This document shows, one piece after another, positions 25,501 to 35,191 of a stretch of 64,000 nt of DNA. Under the pieces are notes generated by a model. It was not told the DNA's origin, made no database searches, and worked only from the letters and a program-made list of their open reading frames with translations. Source of the DNA: Phyto melanocephala (Eukaryota > Arthropoda > Insecta > Diptera > Rhinophoridae); contig OW799233.1 of NCBI GenBank assembly GCA_941918925.1, positions 8,796,001 through 8,860,000 on the forward strand, given 5' to 3'. Position numbers and translations under genes: made by a program. Within the stretch, counting starts at the first letter, position 1. The number at the start of each line of letters is the position of its first letter.

Positions 25501-27328
25501 ATCGATATAATTATAGGCCGTATTTATTCGGATGGATTTTGCAAATGCAATTCTGTTTGATCATTTTAGACAGGAGTCATGTTTTTTACAGTTTTTGTCA
25601 CTGTCTTTTTTTTTTGTATTTTTTAATTCCTTTTTTTTCGTTAGTACTAATACGCATGGCCATTTTTGTGGTTGTATTTTTTTTATTAATATTGATTAGT
25701 GCTTATTTTAAAAATTTATTAATACAATGAAATATTGACTACTGTAGCAACTGTATGAATTTTTTTAATTAAATCCGATATTTATCAACTGTTTATTTGT
25801 GTACTGAATGCAGTACACCGTTTTTGTAACTTGAGAAAGTTTTTCTAATCGAATAATCAATTAAAATCTTTCAGTTGTTATCGGTGATGCCACACCGATA
25901 AATATCATAAGTCATTTAGGTGAAAACCGATTACAAACCCTTTGTCAGTGGAAAATTTGGAAGCTCTTATGATAGTAAAACTAAATTCTGATGTTTAAAA
26001 TATATTTGATATTGGCTCGAAAAAAAAATCAAAAAATAACTTTTATTTTTGATCGAAAAAATAAAAACCAAAAAATAACTTTTATTTTTGATCGAAAAAG
26101 TAAAAATCAAAAAATAACTTTTATTTTTGATCGAAAAAGTAAAAAACAAAAAATAACTTTCAATCTTGCTCGAAAAAATTTAAAAAATTTTAAAAAGCAA
26201 CATATTTTATCATAGACTAATGCATAAGGATCAATATGGTATACTTAAATCCGTTTTCCGACATTTCTATATGCTCTTTTTATTTTAAAATTTCAAAAAA
26301 ACTATTATTTTCGGTCCCTGGCTAAAACTTAATCTAAATTGGAAATTCACTTGCTATGATAGTTAAAATATCTTTGTCGTTTTATATAATTAATTTTTTA
26401 AGTTGTATGTACATATATAATTTATGCAATTTGAAATTGTAATATTTACTACTCTTCCGAATTTAGTGATGATCTCCAAGTCACTGGCAGTGACAACTGC
26501 ACCTTTAGTCGCGAGGACAAAGCCAAAGGCAAAAATGATTTCTCCAAAATTCCCAACGGTGTTAATGGTGTCGAGGACCGCATGTCTATTGTCTGGGAGA
26601 AGGGTGTACATGCCGGCCTACTGGATCCCTGTCGCTTTGTTGCAGTCACCAGTACTAATGCTGCCAAAATCTTCAATCTATATCCACAAAAAGGTCGCAT
26701 TGCTGTCGGCTCCGATGCCGATGTTGTCATTTGGAATCCCAAAGCCACACGTACCATTTCCAAAGATACTCATTATCAGAAGTGTGATTTTAATATATTC
26801 GAGGGTTTAATCTGTCATGGTGTAGCCGAAATGGTGTTGGTACGCGGTCGTATTTGCGTCGAGGATGGTAATGTACGTGTAGCCGAAGGTTATGGTCGTT
26901 TCATAAATACACCCGTACGTTCGCCCTATGTCTATGACATTTTGGAGGGCAAGAAAACCGCGAATGAAGAGCAAAACAATGGCGGCGATCATGAAGAGCA
27001 TGAGAATTTGAACGGCAGTATGAAAAAAATGAATATGACGGCCTTGGAAATCGAAATACCATATCAAGAAGTGGTTTTGTCTGGAGCGGGTGGTGCACCT
27101 CAAACTGGTTCCGTTGGCAGTACACCATCTGGTCGGGGACATGTTAGTGGTTCGCGTAATATGCAAGAATCAACGTTTTCCATAAGTGGTAAGTGTATTA
27201 TGTGTAGCACAGAAGATCTATTGAACTTTTTGCTTTTTTTTCTTACAGAGGAACTTGACACAGCTGGCAATCGTTCATGCATTAAAGTTAGAAATCCTCC
27301 TGGTGGCAAATCGTCTGGCTTCTGGTAA
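16519..27328 (+). CDS. CRMP: CRMP/dihydropyrimidinase gene with mutually exclusive exon 6
   Basis: Exons: 16519-16566, 16631-16725, 18846-19036, 19124-19398, 19470-19616, then 22270-22511 (6A) or 22741-22964 (6B), 26467-27188, 27249-27328. All phases agree; products are 599 (6A) or 593 (6B) residues. The fold is the dihydropyrimidinase amidohydrolase barrel. Metal ligands expected from the family are present in shared exons: H80 and H82 (DPHTHF), K172 ([10 protein letters not shown]), H205 (VHAENGD), D342 (GSDNCTF). The sixth ligand depends on exon 6: H261 in 6A, R261 in 6B. Isoform B should therefore be a non-enzymatic CRMP (cytosolic, tubulin/actin-linked, neuronal), isoform A a DHPase (pyrimidine catabolism). 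The C-terminus [13 protein letters not shown] is the CRMP tail. Intron 4 has a GC donor. Introns are swollen by transposons. Confidence 0.92.
16864..17349. mobile_element. MITE in CRMP intron 2, CGGCCTTATTC ends
   Basis: Terminal inverted repeats of about 24 bp (CGGCCTTATTCATAACAAAA and complement) enclose about 480 bp with no long open frame. The interior carries TGGCATAAAGTT/TGGCTAAC-type sub-repeats. Confidence 0.75.
17846..18665. mobile_element. CAAGGC-family MITE split by a second element
   Basis: The left end CAAGGCACATTAATTCATCA is at 17846. The matching interior (TAGTCTTGTTTCGTCAGCTG) resumes at 18574. Between them (about 17870-18573) is another inverted-repeat element with GATTCACCCA/GGTGAATTCACCCA-type ends and a TTA duplication. 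The right end of the outer element is not clear. Confidence 0.6.
19399..19469 (+). promoter_or_regulatory. GC-AG intron of CRMP
   Basis: Exon 4 must end at GCACAG to join GTTCATGCTGAA in frame, which makes the donor GCATGT. The only nearby GT (CAT|GTAAT) would shift the frame. The acceptor is TTTATAG. The paralogue has an ordinary GTACGT donor at the same position. Confidence 0.75.
19795..20458 (+). mobile_element. Helentron-like repeat (partial) with inserted MITE, CRMP intron 5
   Basis: The 3' end shows GATTCGACACGGCTGAATAC followed by GCTCTTACTTGTT, the terminal hairpin block of the family. Inside, 20098-20395 is bounded by AGCCATCGATTTGTTT and its complement, so a MITE has inserted. Open frames here are repeat-derived. 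Confidence 0.5.
21135..21840 (-). pseudogene. possible degraded transposon remnant
   Basis: Begins GGGTGTCCCAAAATAAACG, typical of the ends of some mariner elements. Around 21.6-21.8 kb the sequence is more GC-rich than its surroundings. No transposase motif is readable, so the class is uncertain. Confidence 0.25.
22270..22511 (+). CDS. CRMP: CRMP alternative exon 6A (dihydropyrimidinase type)
   Basis: Eighty codons plus two bases, phase 0 in and phase 2 out. It reads [20 protein letters not shown], keeping the metal-ligand His (H261 of the 599-residue product). Compared with the paralogue's exon, three family histidines are changed: GTDGTH to GTDGTC, QHAAAH to QIAAAY. Its acceptor is unusual: about 16 adenines, then CTTGAAG, with no pyrimidine tract. 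The frame is intact, so the exon is not simply dead, but inclusion may be weak or regulated. Confidence 0.85.
22741..22964 (+). CDS. CRMP: CRMP alternative exon 6B (non-enzymatic type)
   Basis: Seventy-four codons plus two bases, same phases as 6A. It reads [20 protein letters not shown], homologous to the segment of vertebrate CRMPs in which the ligand His is replaced by a basic residue. Here it is Arg261. The TSKSS and [10 protein letters not shown] segments are kept. The acceptor TTTGATTTAG and donor GTAAGT are ordinary. Joining 6A to 6B gives an immediate TGA, so the two cannot be used together. Confidence 0.88.
23192..23740. mobile_element. MITE with nested repeat, CRMP intron after exon 6B
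   Basis: Ends CCACGTTGCCACAAGCAAG and CTTGCATGTGGCAACGCAG are inverted. At 23364-23520 it contains the second copy of the 175-bp repeat first seen at 9.83 kb. Confidence 0.6.
23841..24113. repeat. palindromic repeat with CTGAAGA-hairpin-GAAA loop
   Basis: Arms containing GGCTTGAGGTCATTTATTGA and its complement enclose a minus-strand loop reading CTGAAGA, T, GATCAA, CGAAGT, TTGATC, GAAATATTGGG. The same architecture with different stem bases is at 38.16 kb. Arms are imperfect, so it is older than that copy. Confidence 0.65.
24284..24918 (+). mobile_element. Helentron-like repeat, copy 2, CRMP intron
   Basis: The 5' end is TTATACCCTTCACACAGTG followed by the GACCCCATAAAGTATATATT block. The core is a long poly-T/A tract. 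The 3' end is GTGAAGGGTATATAAGATT then the hairpin ATTCGGCACGGCCGAAT and GCTCTTACTTGTT. This is the copy that shows both ends most plainly. Confidence 0.75.
26030..26162. repeat. 39-bp tandem repeat, about 3.4 units
   Basis: Units of 39 bp contain AATAACTTTTATTTTTGATC and differ by only a few bases. The plus strand reads as a repeated 13-residue unit ([13 protein letters not shown]), but it lies in a CRMP intron without splice sites, so translation is not implied. Confidence 0.8.
27189..27248 (+). promoter_or_regulatory. 60-nt stop-free last intron of CRMP
   Basis: GTAAGT donor and TTTTTTTTCTTACAG acceptor are both strong. The intron is 60 nt and open in the reading frame, so retention would insert 20 residues into the tail without ending the protein. 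Confidence 0.7.
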
Positions 27329-28870
27329 ATATCCAAGAGATACCAGATGTCATATAGTCAAAGAAGCATACGATAAACAAAAGACGCTTTTCGCACAAAA
27401 CATTTAATAATTGATGATGTTTCATAAAACCATTTTCATTAAAGACAAAATCTGCAGCAAAAACAGCAACAGCAGCAGAAACAAGAACAACAACAAATAC
27501 TTAACTATACAAAATCAAAATATTTAAATTTAAATGAAACAAAAACATTTTTTTATTTAAGTTTTCTTTTAGTTATTTATTTTTTTGTATTTGAAATAGC
27601 AAGAACAACATTATAAACAACAATAAAAATATAAATGAAATTTAATAATGCTACAAACCAAATGAAATTATACAAAAAAAAAAAAAAACTACAACAAACC
27701 AAGATTTATAAAATTTTGTAAAATTTTCTAAGAAATCACAACAACAAGAAATAAAAAAAAGTTAAACAAATAACAACAACAAAAATAGTACATAAACAAC
27801 AATATTTAAACCAAATACAACAAATGTATATTCAAATTTATTTATAATATTTATTTACAAACACGTACTCGTAATAAAAATATTTAGCTTAAATTTACGT
27901 TAAATTGCTTAGAAACTAAACACTACTAACGTTTCATTAAATTTATTATTTATTTATTTATTTTCTACTAATATATGTGTATTAAATTTGTATTTATTAT
28001 TATTTTTTTCTTTTCTATTTTTCAAGTGCATTAAGAGTTTTATGGTGTTAAACCAACTTAAAAAATTTTATTCGGGTTGTAGGTATTGAAGCAAAAAAAA
28101 AAATCATTAAGCCAGCAGCTCATATTCTAAAACGATAACTGTGTAATATGTTTGTTTTTTTTTGTTACAAAAAAAAGAATCGGCTTTATATACATATATA
28201 TTTATATTTTTAGCTAAATATTTTAGAAGCTGATACATATAAATAATTGTGCCTAATTTATTAACATTTTTAGGTTAATTTTTTTTTTTCAACCCCAAGA
28301 GGTTCAAATAATTGCTCAGTTATTGTTACATTAACGATTTATTGAAATTATTTAATTGTCTTAATCGAAACTCATTTACATACATACATACATATACATT
28401 TAAAAGCTATTTCTACTAAATTTTTATATTCGTAATAATCGTACATATTTATTATAATAATGAAATTTGTATGTAATAAAATAATAATAAATAAACCCGA
28501 GATGGTAAATTGCAATTTAAAGTGGTTTTTCTTGTTGTATATTGAGCGAGTCATACGGTTTTCTTTAATGTCATATTCGCTAATTTGACACTCATAAAAT
28601 TACTGGGACTCGCTATGAAAATCTAATGGTAGCTACATACATACATTAAAAAATAAAAATAATTTGCAACTTCTGAATGTCAGAAGTGAAAATTTGCGAA
28701 TAAAATTTTTTGTTCACATGAATTTTAATTTCGTATTGTGAATTCCATGAGTCAAATGAGTTGACATAACTTTGTAAATATTTTTTTTTACAAATTTAAA
28801 AAAACAAGGTGCTGTTTAAGAATTAAAATAAATATTGAAGAGAATGAAAAACTCGAACAATAGAAACCAA
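27329..28870 (+). other. CRMP 3' UTR and downstream AT-rich sequence
   Basis: CAA/ACA-rich sequence follows the stop. Candidate polyadenylation signals AATAAA lie at 27622 and 27873. Nothing else is recognisable up to the next repeat. Confidence 0.5.
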
Positions 28871-28875
28871 AAAAA

Positions 28876-29415
28876 AAACAAGTAATAGTGCTATATTCGG
28901 CCGTGTCGAATCTTATATACCCTTCACAACGTAAAGTCATGCAATAACAATTGTTGGTATCACCATTTATCTCATTAATATGAAATACGTACATACATAC
29001 ACATACATACATACATACATACGTATGTTTCATTATATTTTGAATGACTTTATCTGCTTAAAAACATCCCATTTTAAAATTATAAATTGATTTTATGTAT
29101 TTATGTTTAAAGAATATAAAAAAAAAATAAAAATATTTTTTTTCGTCTTAACTGGTACTCGAACCTACTACGTTCATCTAGTAGCGATTTTTTTTTTGGA
29201 TTTTCAAATCCGATCTGCTCACGAGTATTTTTGATATTTTGGTACCTTACACGGGTCTTGAAAAAGTCTAGGAACTTCACAAAGTTGATTTCAACATACA
29301 CACGAACAGACGGACAGACTGACAGAGCTTAATTGAGTCCCCTGTTTATAAGCTTTCAGAAAATATATACTTTATGGGGTAGGAAATTGTATAAATTTTA
29401 CACGGAATAACAAAT
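28876..29415 (-). mobile_element. Helentron-like repeat, copy 3
   Basis: Hairpin block TATATTCGGCCGTGTCGAAT and ATACCCTTCACAACG at the start; TATACTTTATGGGGTAGG near the other end. At 29143-29190 the core holds a tRNA-like segment, in complement GGTTCGAGTACC, a good B-box match. Confidence 0.65.
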
Positions 29416-29429
29416 TAAATATCGTTGAT

Positions 29430-29675
29430 CACATGTAGAAAGGCTCTAACTCAGATAATTGCAACTTTACAGGAGAAGGCAAACACGTTATATAAACTGT
29501 ATTATCATAATGTAAATTATTTTTTAAATTCGCTTGTAAAACTGTTATTTTTTATATTTTTGCATTACATTTTTGTGTCAAGGTGTACTTGTGTGAATTG
29601 TATTGGAATCACTGAAAAACTCAATTTCATAAAAAATACGAGTTAGGGCCTTTCGACTTGTGACCATCGATAAAC
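29430..29675. repeat. dispersed repeat, partner at 37.14-37.74 kb
   Basis: Shares TTGGAATCACTGAAAAACT, GTGACCATCGATA and an ACTTTACAGGAGAAGGCAAA-type segment with a copy in intron 2 of the second dihydropyrimidinase gene. That copy is interrupted by about 330 bp of other sequence. Confidence 0.5.
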
Positions 29676-29924
29676 CCTTACACTCACTGTAAAGGGTGTA
29701 ATAGAGTTTATTTTATGTTATTTTTTACATTAATTATGAAAAATAATGTCAGTTAACCCAGCATTTGCACATGAAAGTAAATGCCTGAAATTTGCAATAC
29801 ATTCAAACTTCTTCACCAGCACACTCACATTTTTTTTACTTTCAATGATATTTTTAAAAAGTAATTTTTTGATGTTTTCAAGAAAGTAACGTGACAAAGA
29901 GGTAAATACTGTTGCCTACTAATA

Positions 29925-30225
29925 AAGGAGCTAATACACGGCATGTTTTTAACATCTGACTTGTCAAATTCTACACTGCTAAAAACGAACATGTCGTGTG
30001 TTACCTTTAAAACATTACTTCTGTCAAAAAAACATGTGTTGAGACATCTGACAAAATTTCAATTAGAGTGCGTTCTATTTTCTTCTGTCAAAACATCTGA
30101 CAACAGCCGAATCTCTGCGACGGTTGCCTATAAAAGTACAATTTTGACAGACATGCAGATTTACATTCATATGTCTCACAATTTTTAATGTCAGATTTAA
30201 AAATCATGCCGTGTATAGTAGCCTT
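29925..30225. mobile_element. MITE, about 300 bp, ACACGGCATG ends
   Basis: Inverted ends of about 35 bp with a few mismatches, containing TACACGGCATG and CATGCCGTGTA. Interior repeats of ACATCTGAC make several spurious open frames. Confidence 0.65.
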
Positions 30226-30433
30226 AAGACTTACACAAATTTTGCAGGATTGTGGCAAAATAATAACTTTAAATAATTTATTTTTATATAAGATAAGATT
30301 TATAATATTTATTCTTCAAATATACATAAAGAATACAATTAAAGTCTTTTATTTTTATTTATTTATTCAATTCAAACATTTTTTAAGCCATTATGGTCAA
30401 TAAACCAGTATAACAAAAATATATATGGCAAAA

Positions 30434-31131
30434 ATATATCGACGCCTTACTTCCTCAACCTCGTATCTTAAAAAATAAAACGTTTTAGGAGAGAATAAAA
30501 CGGTTCATTTTTTTATTTTTCGGTGTTTGGTTAAAAGTTAAAATGCAATTAATTAGGAATTTATTAAGGCAGAATTAGTCTTTACTTTCTGTTCCGTTCC
30601 GAATCAGCTGACTTCATTCTGTTAAATAGAAAATGTCTACAAGTCGTTAGTTGTTCTGTTACTTTCCGTGCCGTTGCGGACGAACCTGTAGAAAATAGAA
30701 TTTAACGTTAAGTGACGGCCATTGAGAGAGAAACAGCTGATATTTAGGTGCCTATATTTTAAAGGTGACTGCAACATAGAGACTCTGTTTGCTTATAGAT
30801 GAAATCTGACACTAAAAAATTTTTTTTATGTATGGACTTTGACGAGAAAAATAAACAAAAAATATAATAAGCTTGTTTTTGTAAGATTACCTTGTAAATT
30901 AATGCAGATGATTTTTTACAGAAGAAGTAACCACAAAAATTAAACAACAGAACGGCACGTCACAGAACGACAACAGAAAGTAAAGACTAATGAAGCCTTT
31001 ACATTTATGCAATAGTTATAATATAAGTTGTTGCAGTAATGGAACACAAAAAAAAGAAATCGTTTGATATAAAAAAGTCAAAACCATATTTTTTTAAGAT
31101 ACGAGGTTGAGGAAGTAAGGCATCGATATAT
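30434..31131. mobile_element. MITE, about 698 bp, with a second MITE nested inside
   Basis: Outer ends ATATATCGACGCCTTACTTC and the complement extend about 42 bp inward with one or two mismatches. Inside, 30566-30999 is bounded by AAGGCAGAATTAGTCTTTAC and its near-complement, a separate element. No transposase is present. Confidence 0.75.
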
Positions 31132-32526
31132 GACATTTCTGACTACTAATTTTGATATATGTAAATCTATTTATTAAAAAAAAGGACAAAAATTAATTTA
31201 ATCTGAAAAAAAACAAACAAAAGCAATATGACTTTTTTTTTATTTTCCTTTAAGTTCCCCCATTGCACAAATAATAATAGTAAAAAAAATTAAAACAATA
31301 ATTTTTTAAAAATTAACAAAAATAATTATTTTCAACTATTATTTTATTTATAATAATACGTATACAGAACTTTCACGAAAGTACTTTCATGTGTGGTCTT
31401 TTTATAGAATTTTTCCTTACTTTGTTGTGCGTTTCTTGTGGTTTCCGATCAACGTGTTGTATATTTTTTAAATTTCTCTTAAGCCAATAACTTTTCAAAA
31501 ATTATCAATACAAATATGTTTGTATGCATGTACAAAAGTATAAATGTATGTAATAAGACATCATCTATAACTGTATCATCAAAAATGTATTTTAAAAATA
31601 TAACAGCTTTTAGAGGATTTAACAAATGAGTTTTTTGAACGATTTCATTCGAAAAATAAGAATGATAAGAATACAAATAAATAAAAATTAGTCTAAATAT
31701 ACATACATAAATATAAAAGTACAAATAATGATATTGAAAATGCATATCGTCTATTTGTTGTTCAGTTTTTTTTTTTTTGACACTTACAATTATTAATATG
31801 CCTTCTAAGTAGGCGTTGTAAACGGTTTCAAAATGTTGAGATAAAAAGTCTATTTGAGTTTAGAAGAAAAATGTAATCTAACACAAATAAGAGTAGATTA
31901 AAGAAAATACGACTCTTTAGATGTGTATAGACGTTTGTATATTATTTTTAATATTTTTAGAATCTATGTTTTTACAAGTGGTTATCTGTCTGTCTGTCTG
32001 CCTAGCTTTGCACAATTTGATTTTAGTTAAAGTTTTAAATATAAATTTTTACTTGTCTGTTAGCATTTAGTTAATGCTTACAAACGTTCTACATATATTG
32101 TACATAAATACATACATATTAACAGCATTTACTTATTTTTGTGGGTACCCTGCAGATAACGCGACTAGTTCATACACGTATGTAAAGTGTACTCCGTAAT
32201 GGACTAGGAGTAATCTAAAGATCACCCAAATGCACCAAGAAAACGTGGTCGATTTAACGTTACGATGTCCTAGGGCTGGACCATAAATATAACCCATCGG
32301 AGTAGTCTCAAACCTACTCTTTGTCACTACTCAATAGAGCACCTACACGATAATTATACACGTCTTGACAATAATTTATGTATTCGTTAAAACATGAACA
32401 CTTGTCGTTTAACTACAATCTCTTGTTTAAAAATGATATGGTCCATGACTGCATTACATAGGACCATGTTGTAAGTAGTCCATTCTGCTAAAATGGACCA
32501 CGTAGTAACAGCAATGCTCGAAGATA
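31132..32526. other. noncoding stretch
   Basis: AT-rich, with a short GTCT repeat at 31987. No gene or repeat boundary is evident. Confidence 0.4.
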
Positions 32527-33555
32527 GAGATGGGTATATAAAAACAAATTATCGATATACATATATCGTTTCGATACATTTTGTTAAAATCGATATACAT
32601 ATTACGATTTGGTTATTTTTTAAATTATCGATATATTTTTCAGTTTTTTCCTTCTCCTGTAAAGTAGTAAGAAATCGAGATACGCCCTTTTTATATTAAA
32701 CCATTGATATGTATTTATATTAATATTTTTAACGTGAAAAACAAACTTTTGAATAGTAAGCTTTAAGTGAAAATATTAAAAACACAAAAATACCACCAAA
32801 CCAGTGGATGGATTAAGTCATCAAACAGTTTTACTCTACCAGCTTTTATTTTAATAATATGTTTAATATGCTTGTATAATAAATAAGAGTCTTCTGCTGT
32901 TGGCTGCTGTCAAATAAACTACGCTAAAACCACTTATGCGGGAGGTACTGACGAAGCCTGCAAATTAAATGTTTTAAAGGTAACTTTTAAAAAAATATCG
33001 GTTCACCTTTTCTCTCAATTCGTGGTTTACGTTCATATTATTTTAGTTCATTTGGAATAAGAGTTGAAACATAAGACCTGAGGAGAAGTTTAAACACAAA
33101 AAGAAGAATATGAAGAAGACCTGTTCAGATCAAATACACAAAAGTTAACATCGTTTTTTGCTCACAAAACCTTTGATCTTCATACGTGTACATTTTAATT
33201 TTGACAAATTGTAGTCGGTAGCCCATTGTCTTTTATGTGTTTAATGTAAAAATGACGCAGCCTATTTTTAAATATTTTAGAAGAGCATCTTTTCGGTTTA
33301 GTTCCAAACTTTTGCATAGATGTATTCAAGTAGTTAACGAATCAAATTCGTTACCGGGTAAACAGAAAGTCAAGAAGTTAGCACCACTTGTCTCTGTTCT
33401 CTTTTACCAACAAAATACTAAAAAAGAGATAAAAACAACGATGTTACGATATATGTATATCTAAGATAAAAGTATCGGTATATCAACATAGAAAATATCG
33501 CCAATATAAATTGATTTTTTTCTAAAAAAAATATCGTTATTTTTTACCCAACCCT
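32527..33555. mobile_element. possible non-autonomous DNA transposon, about 1 kb
   Basis: Imperfect inverted ends: GATGGGTATATAAAAACAAA on the left, complement TTGGGTAAAAAATAACGATA on the right, both followed by ATCGATAT-like blocks. The 75-codon frame at 33237 lies within and is not a convincing gene. Confidence 0.45.
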
Positions 33556-33812
33556 AATCGAGTCTACTTAAGTTTTATTAAAATAATTGCGTTAACAATT
33601 TGTAAGATGAAATAATCGAGAAATTGTTTTGATTGAGAGATGCATTGAGCTAAGTTACACTGTATTTATTTTTTGTATATACATATGTATGTTTGTATGT
33701 ACATATGTATGAATGTACATTTCATATCAATACTTATTTATATATTTACATAAATACAAAAAAGTACATACATACTTATAAATAAAATACATTTTAATTT
33801 TTTATATTTTAG

Positions 33813-33927
33813 TCTCTTATCGAAGAATTTCTACAACGAATGCAGGCTGTATTTATGTTAAAACACGGTGATATTAATAGACTGGCTGTCTATTATCTGA
33901 GAAGCCTAGATGTTGAACTCTATATAA
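33813..33927 (+). CDS. orphan exon-like ORF between the two DHP-family genes
   Basis: A 115-bp segment bounded by an acceptor (TTTTTATATTTTAG) and a strong donor (GTAAGTATG) is open in one frame only. It reads SLIEEFLQRMQAVFMLKHGD and then INRLAVYYLRSLDVELYI. The composition, with its charged and hydrophobic alternation and few Lys/Asn runs, looks like real protein rather than chance in AT-rich DNA. I do not recognise the family. I found no partner exon with matching phase on either side, so it may belong to a gene with distant exons or be a relic. Confidence 0.4.
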
Positions 33928-35191
33928 GTAAGTATGTATGAACATTAGGGAGGCTAGTTATCATGGTGTTAGGAGTACATGTACTGTTTTTCTTCCAATG
34001 TAATATTTTACGCACTATACCCCAAACAGTACGCAAATGTACTGATTCTTACCCTTTATACATTTTTTTTAGCCTTTTTTTAATGAAATCCCGCCTGATC
34101 ACAAATTCACCTTAAGATGTTTGCGTAATCCACGATTGGGTGAATGAGTGAGATTTAGTGAGAAATATTCTTTTTGCACGAAAATTTTGTAATTAAACGC
34201 TTCACTGACGATTCATTTTGCACACAATTTGCAACAGAAATCTTGACGTTATAGGCCAACTGTTTTAGAAAAACTTTAACCAATATTACAATGTGTTTTT
34301 GCAATAATTATATGTTTTTTGTTCAAATACTTCGCCATATTCTAAAATCTCGCGATTTGTAAGTGATAACTGTAAAAATATATTACTGTACAACTTGTAT
34401 TAACAAAATGGTGGCAAATTTAAGTCCGGCGCTCATGTTGGGATACTCGATATAACAAAAAATGCAAATTCTTGGTTTTATACAATTAAATAAATAACTT
34501 TAAAAAAATACTATAAATCAATGTTTAACCATTTTATTAATTAAATTTAATTTTATAATTTAAATTTAAAAAATAACAAAATTAAAAACTTTTTACAGCT
34601 CGAGTTTTATTTAACAATAACAAGTTTTGACATATTAAGGCGTTAAAATAATGAAAATATAATCATCTGTTTTTTCAACACCAACCTATAATTAATTCTC
34701 CTTGGATCACACTTTTGTTTGTATAACAAATATTAAATTGATCTTTGTTATAAGTTAAATAGTGTTTGCGTTAAAAAATATATTGTTATTTTCTTATTTG
34801 TACTAATTTTTTGTTAACGTGGGTGTACTGTTTTTACGAATTACAAATCTGGCCACCCTAATATACATACACACATAAACATAAATATAAAATAATTCTC
34901 TGAGTTGCATATGAAACTCCATGTTTAAAAAAATGTAAACAAGAAAGTCAGCTCCCTATTGATATCACCTTTGAATGTTTACAGCATGAATAAAAAAAAA
35001 ATTGTTTTTGTTTTTTATGAACCCGTTTTCTTTTTAAAGCCAGAAATTTGAGTAACAAATGATTAGTATCAATTGGAACCGGCTCGAAAGAAGTTAATCT
35101 TTTTAAATATAAACATTTAACAATATTTTTGTTTAATAAAAAATAATTTTGTTATTTTCGTTACGAGTTTTTATTAAACAATTAGTTAAAA
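33928..35191. other. noncoding stretch upstream of the second DHP gene
   Basis: No recognisable exon or repeat. It presumably includes the promoter and 5' UTR of the gene starting at 35192, but no core-promoter element could be assigned. Confidence 0.4.

Noticed and set aside
26030..26162. CRISPR-like array or coding repeat
   Set aside because: Units are contiguous with no unique spacers, the genome is eukaryotic, and the open frame lacks splice sites.
33237..33464. 75-codon ORF as first exon of the orphan ORF
   Set aside because: It lies within an inverted-repeat element and offers no convincing donor linking it to 33813.
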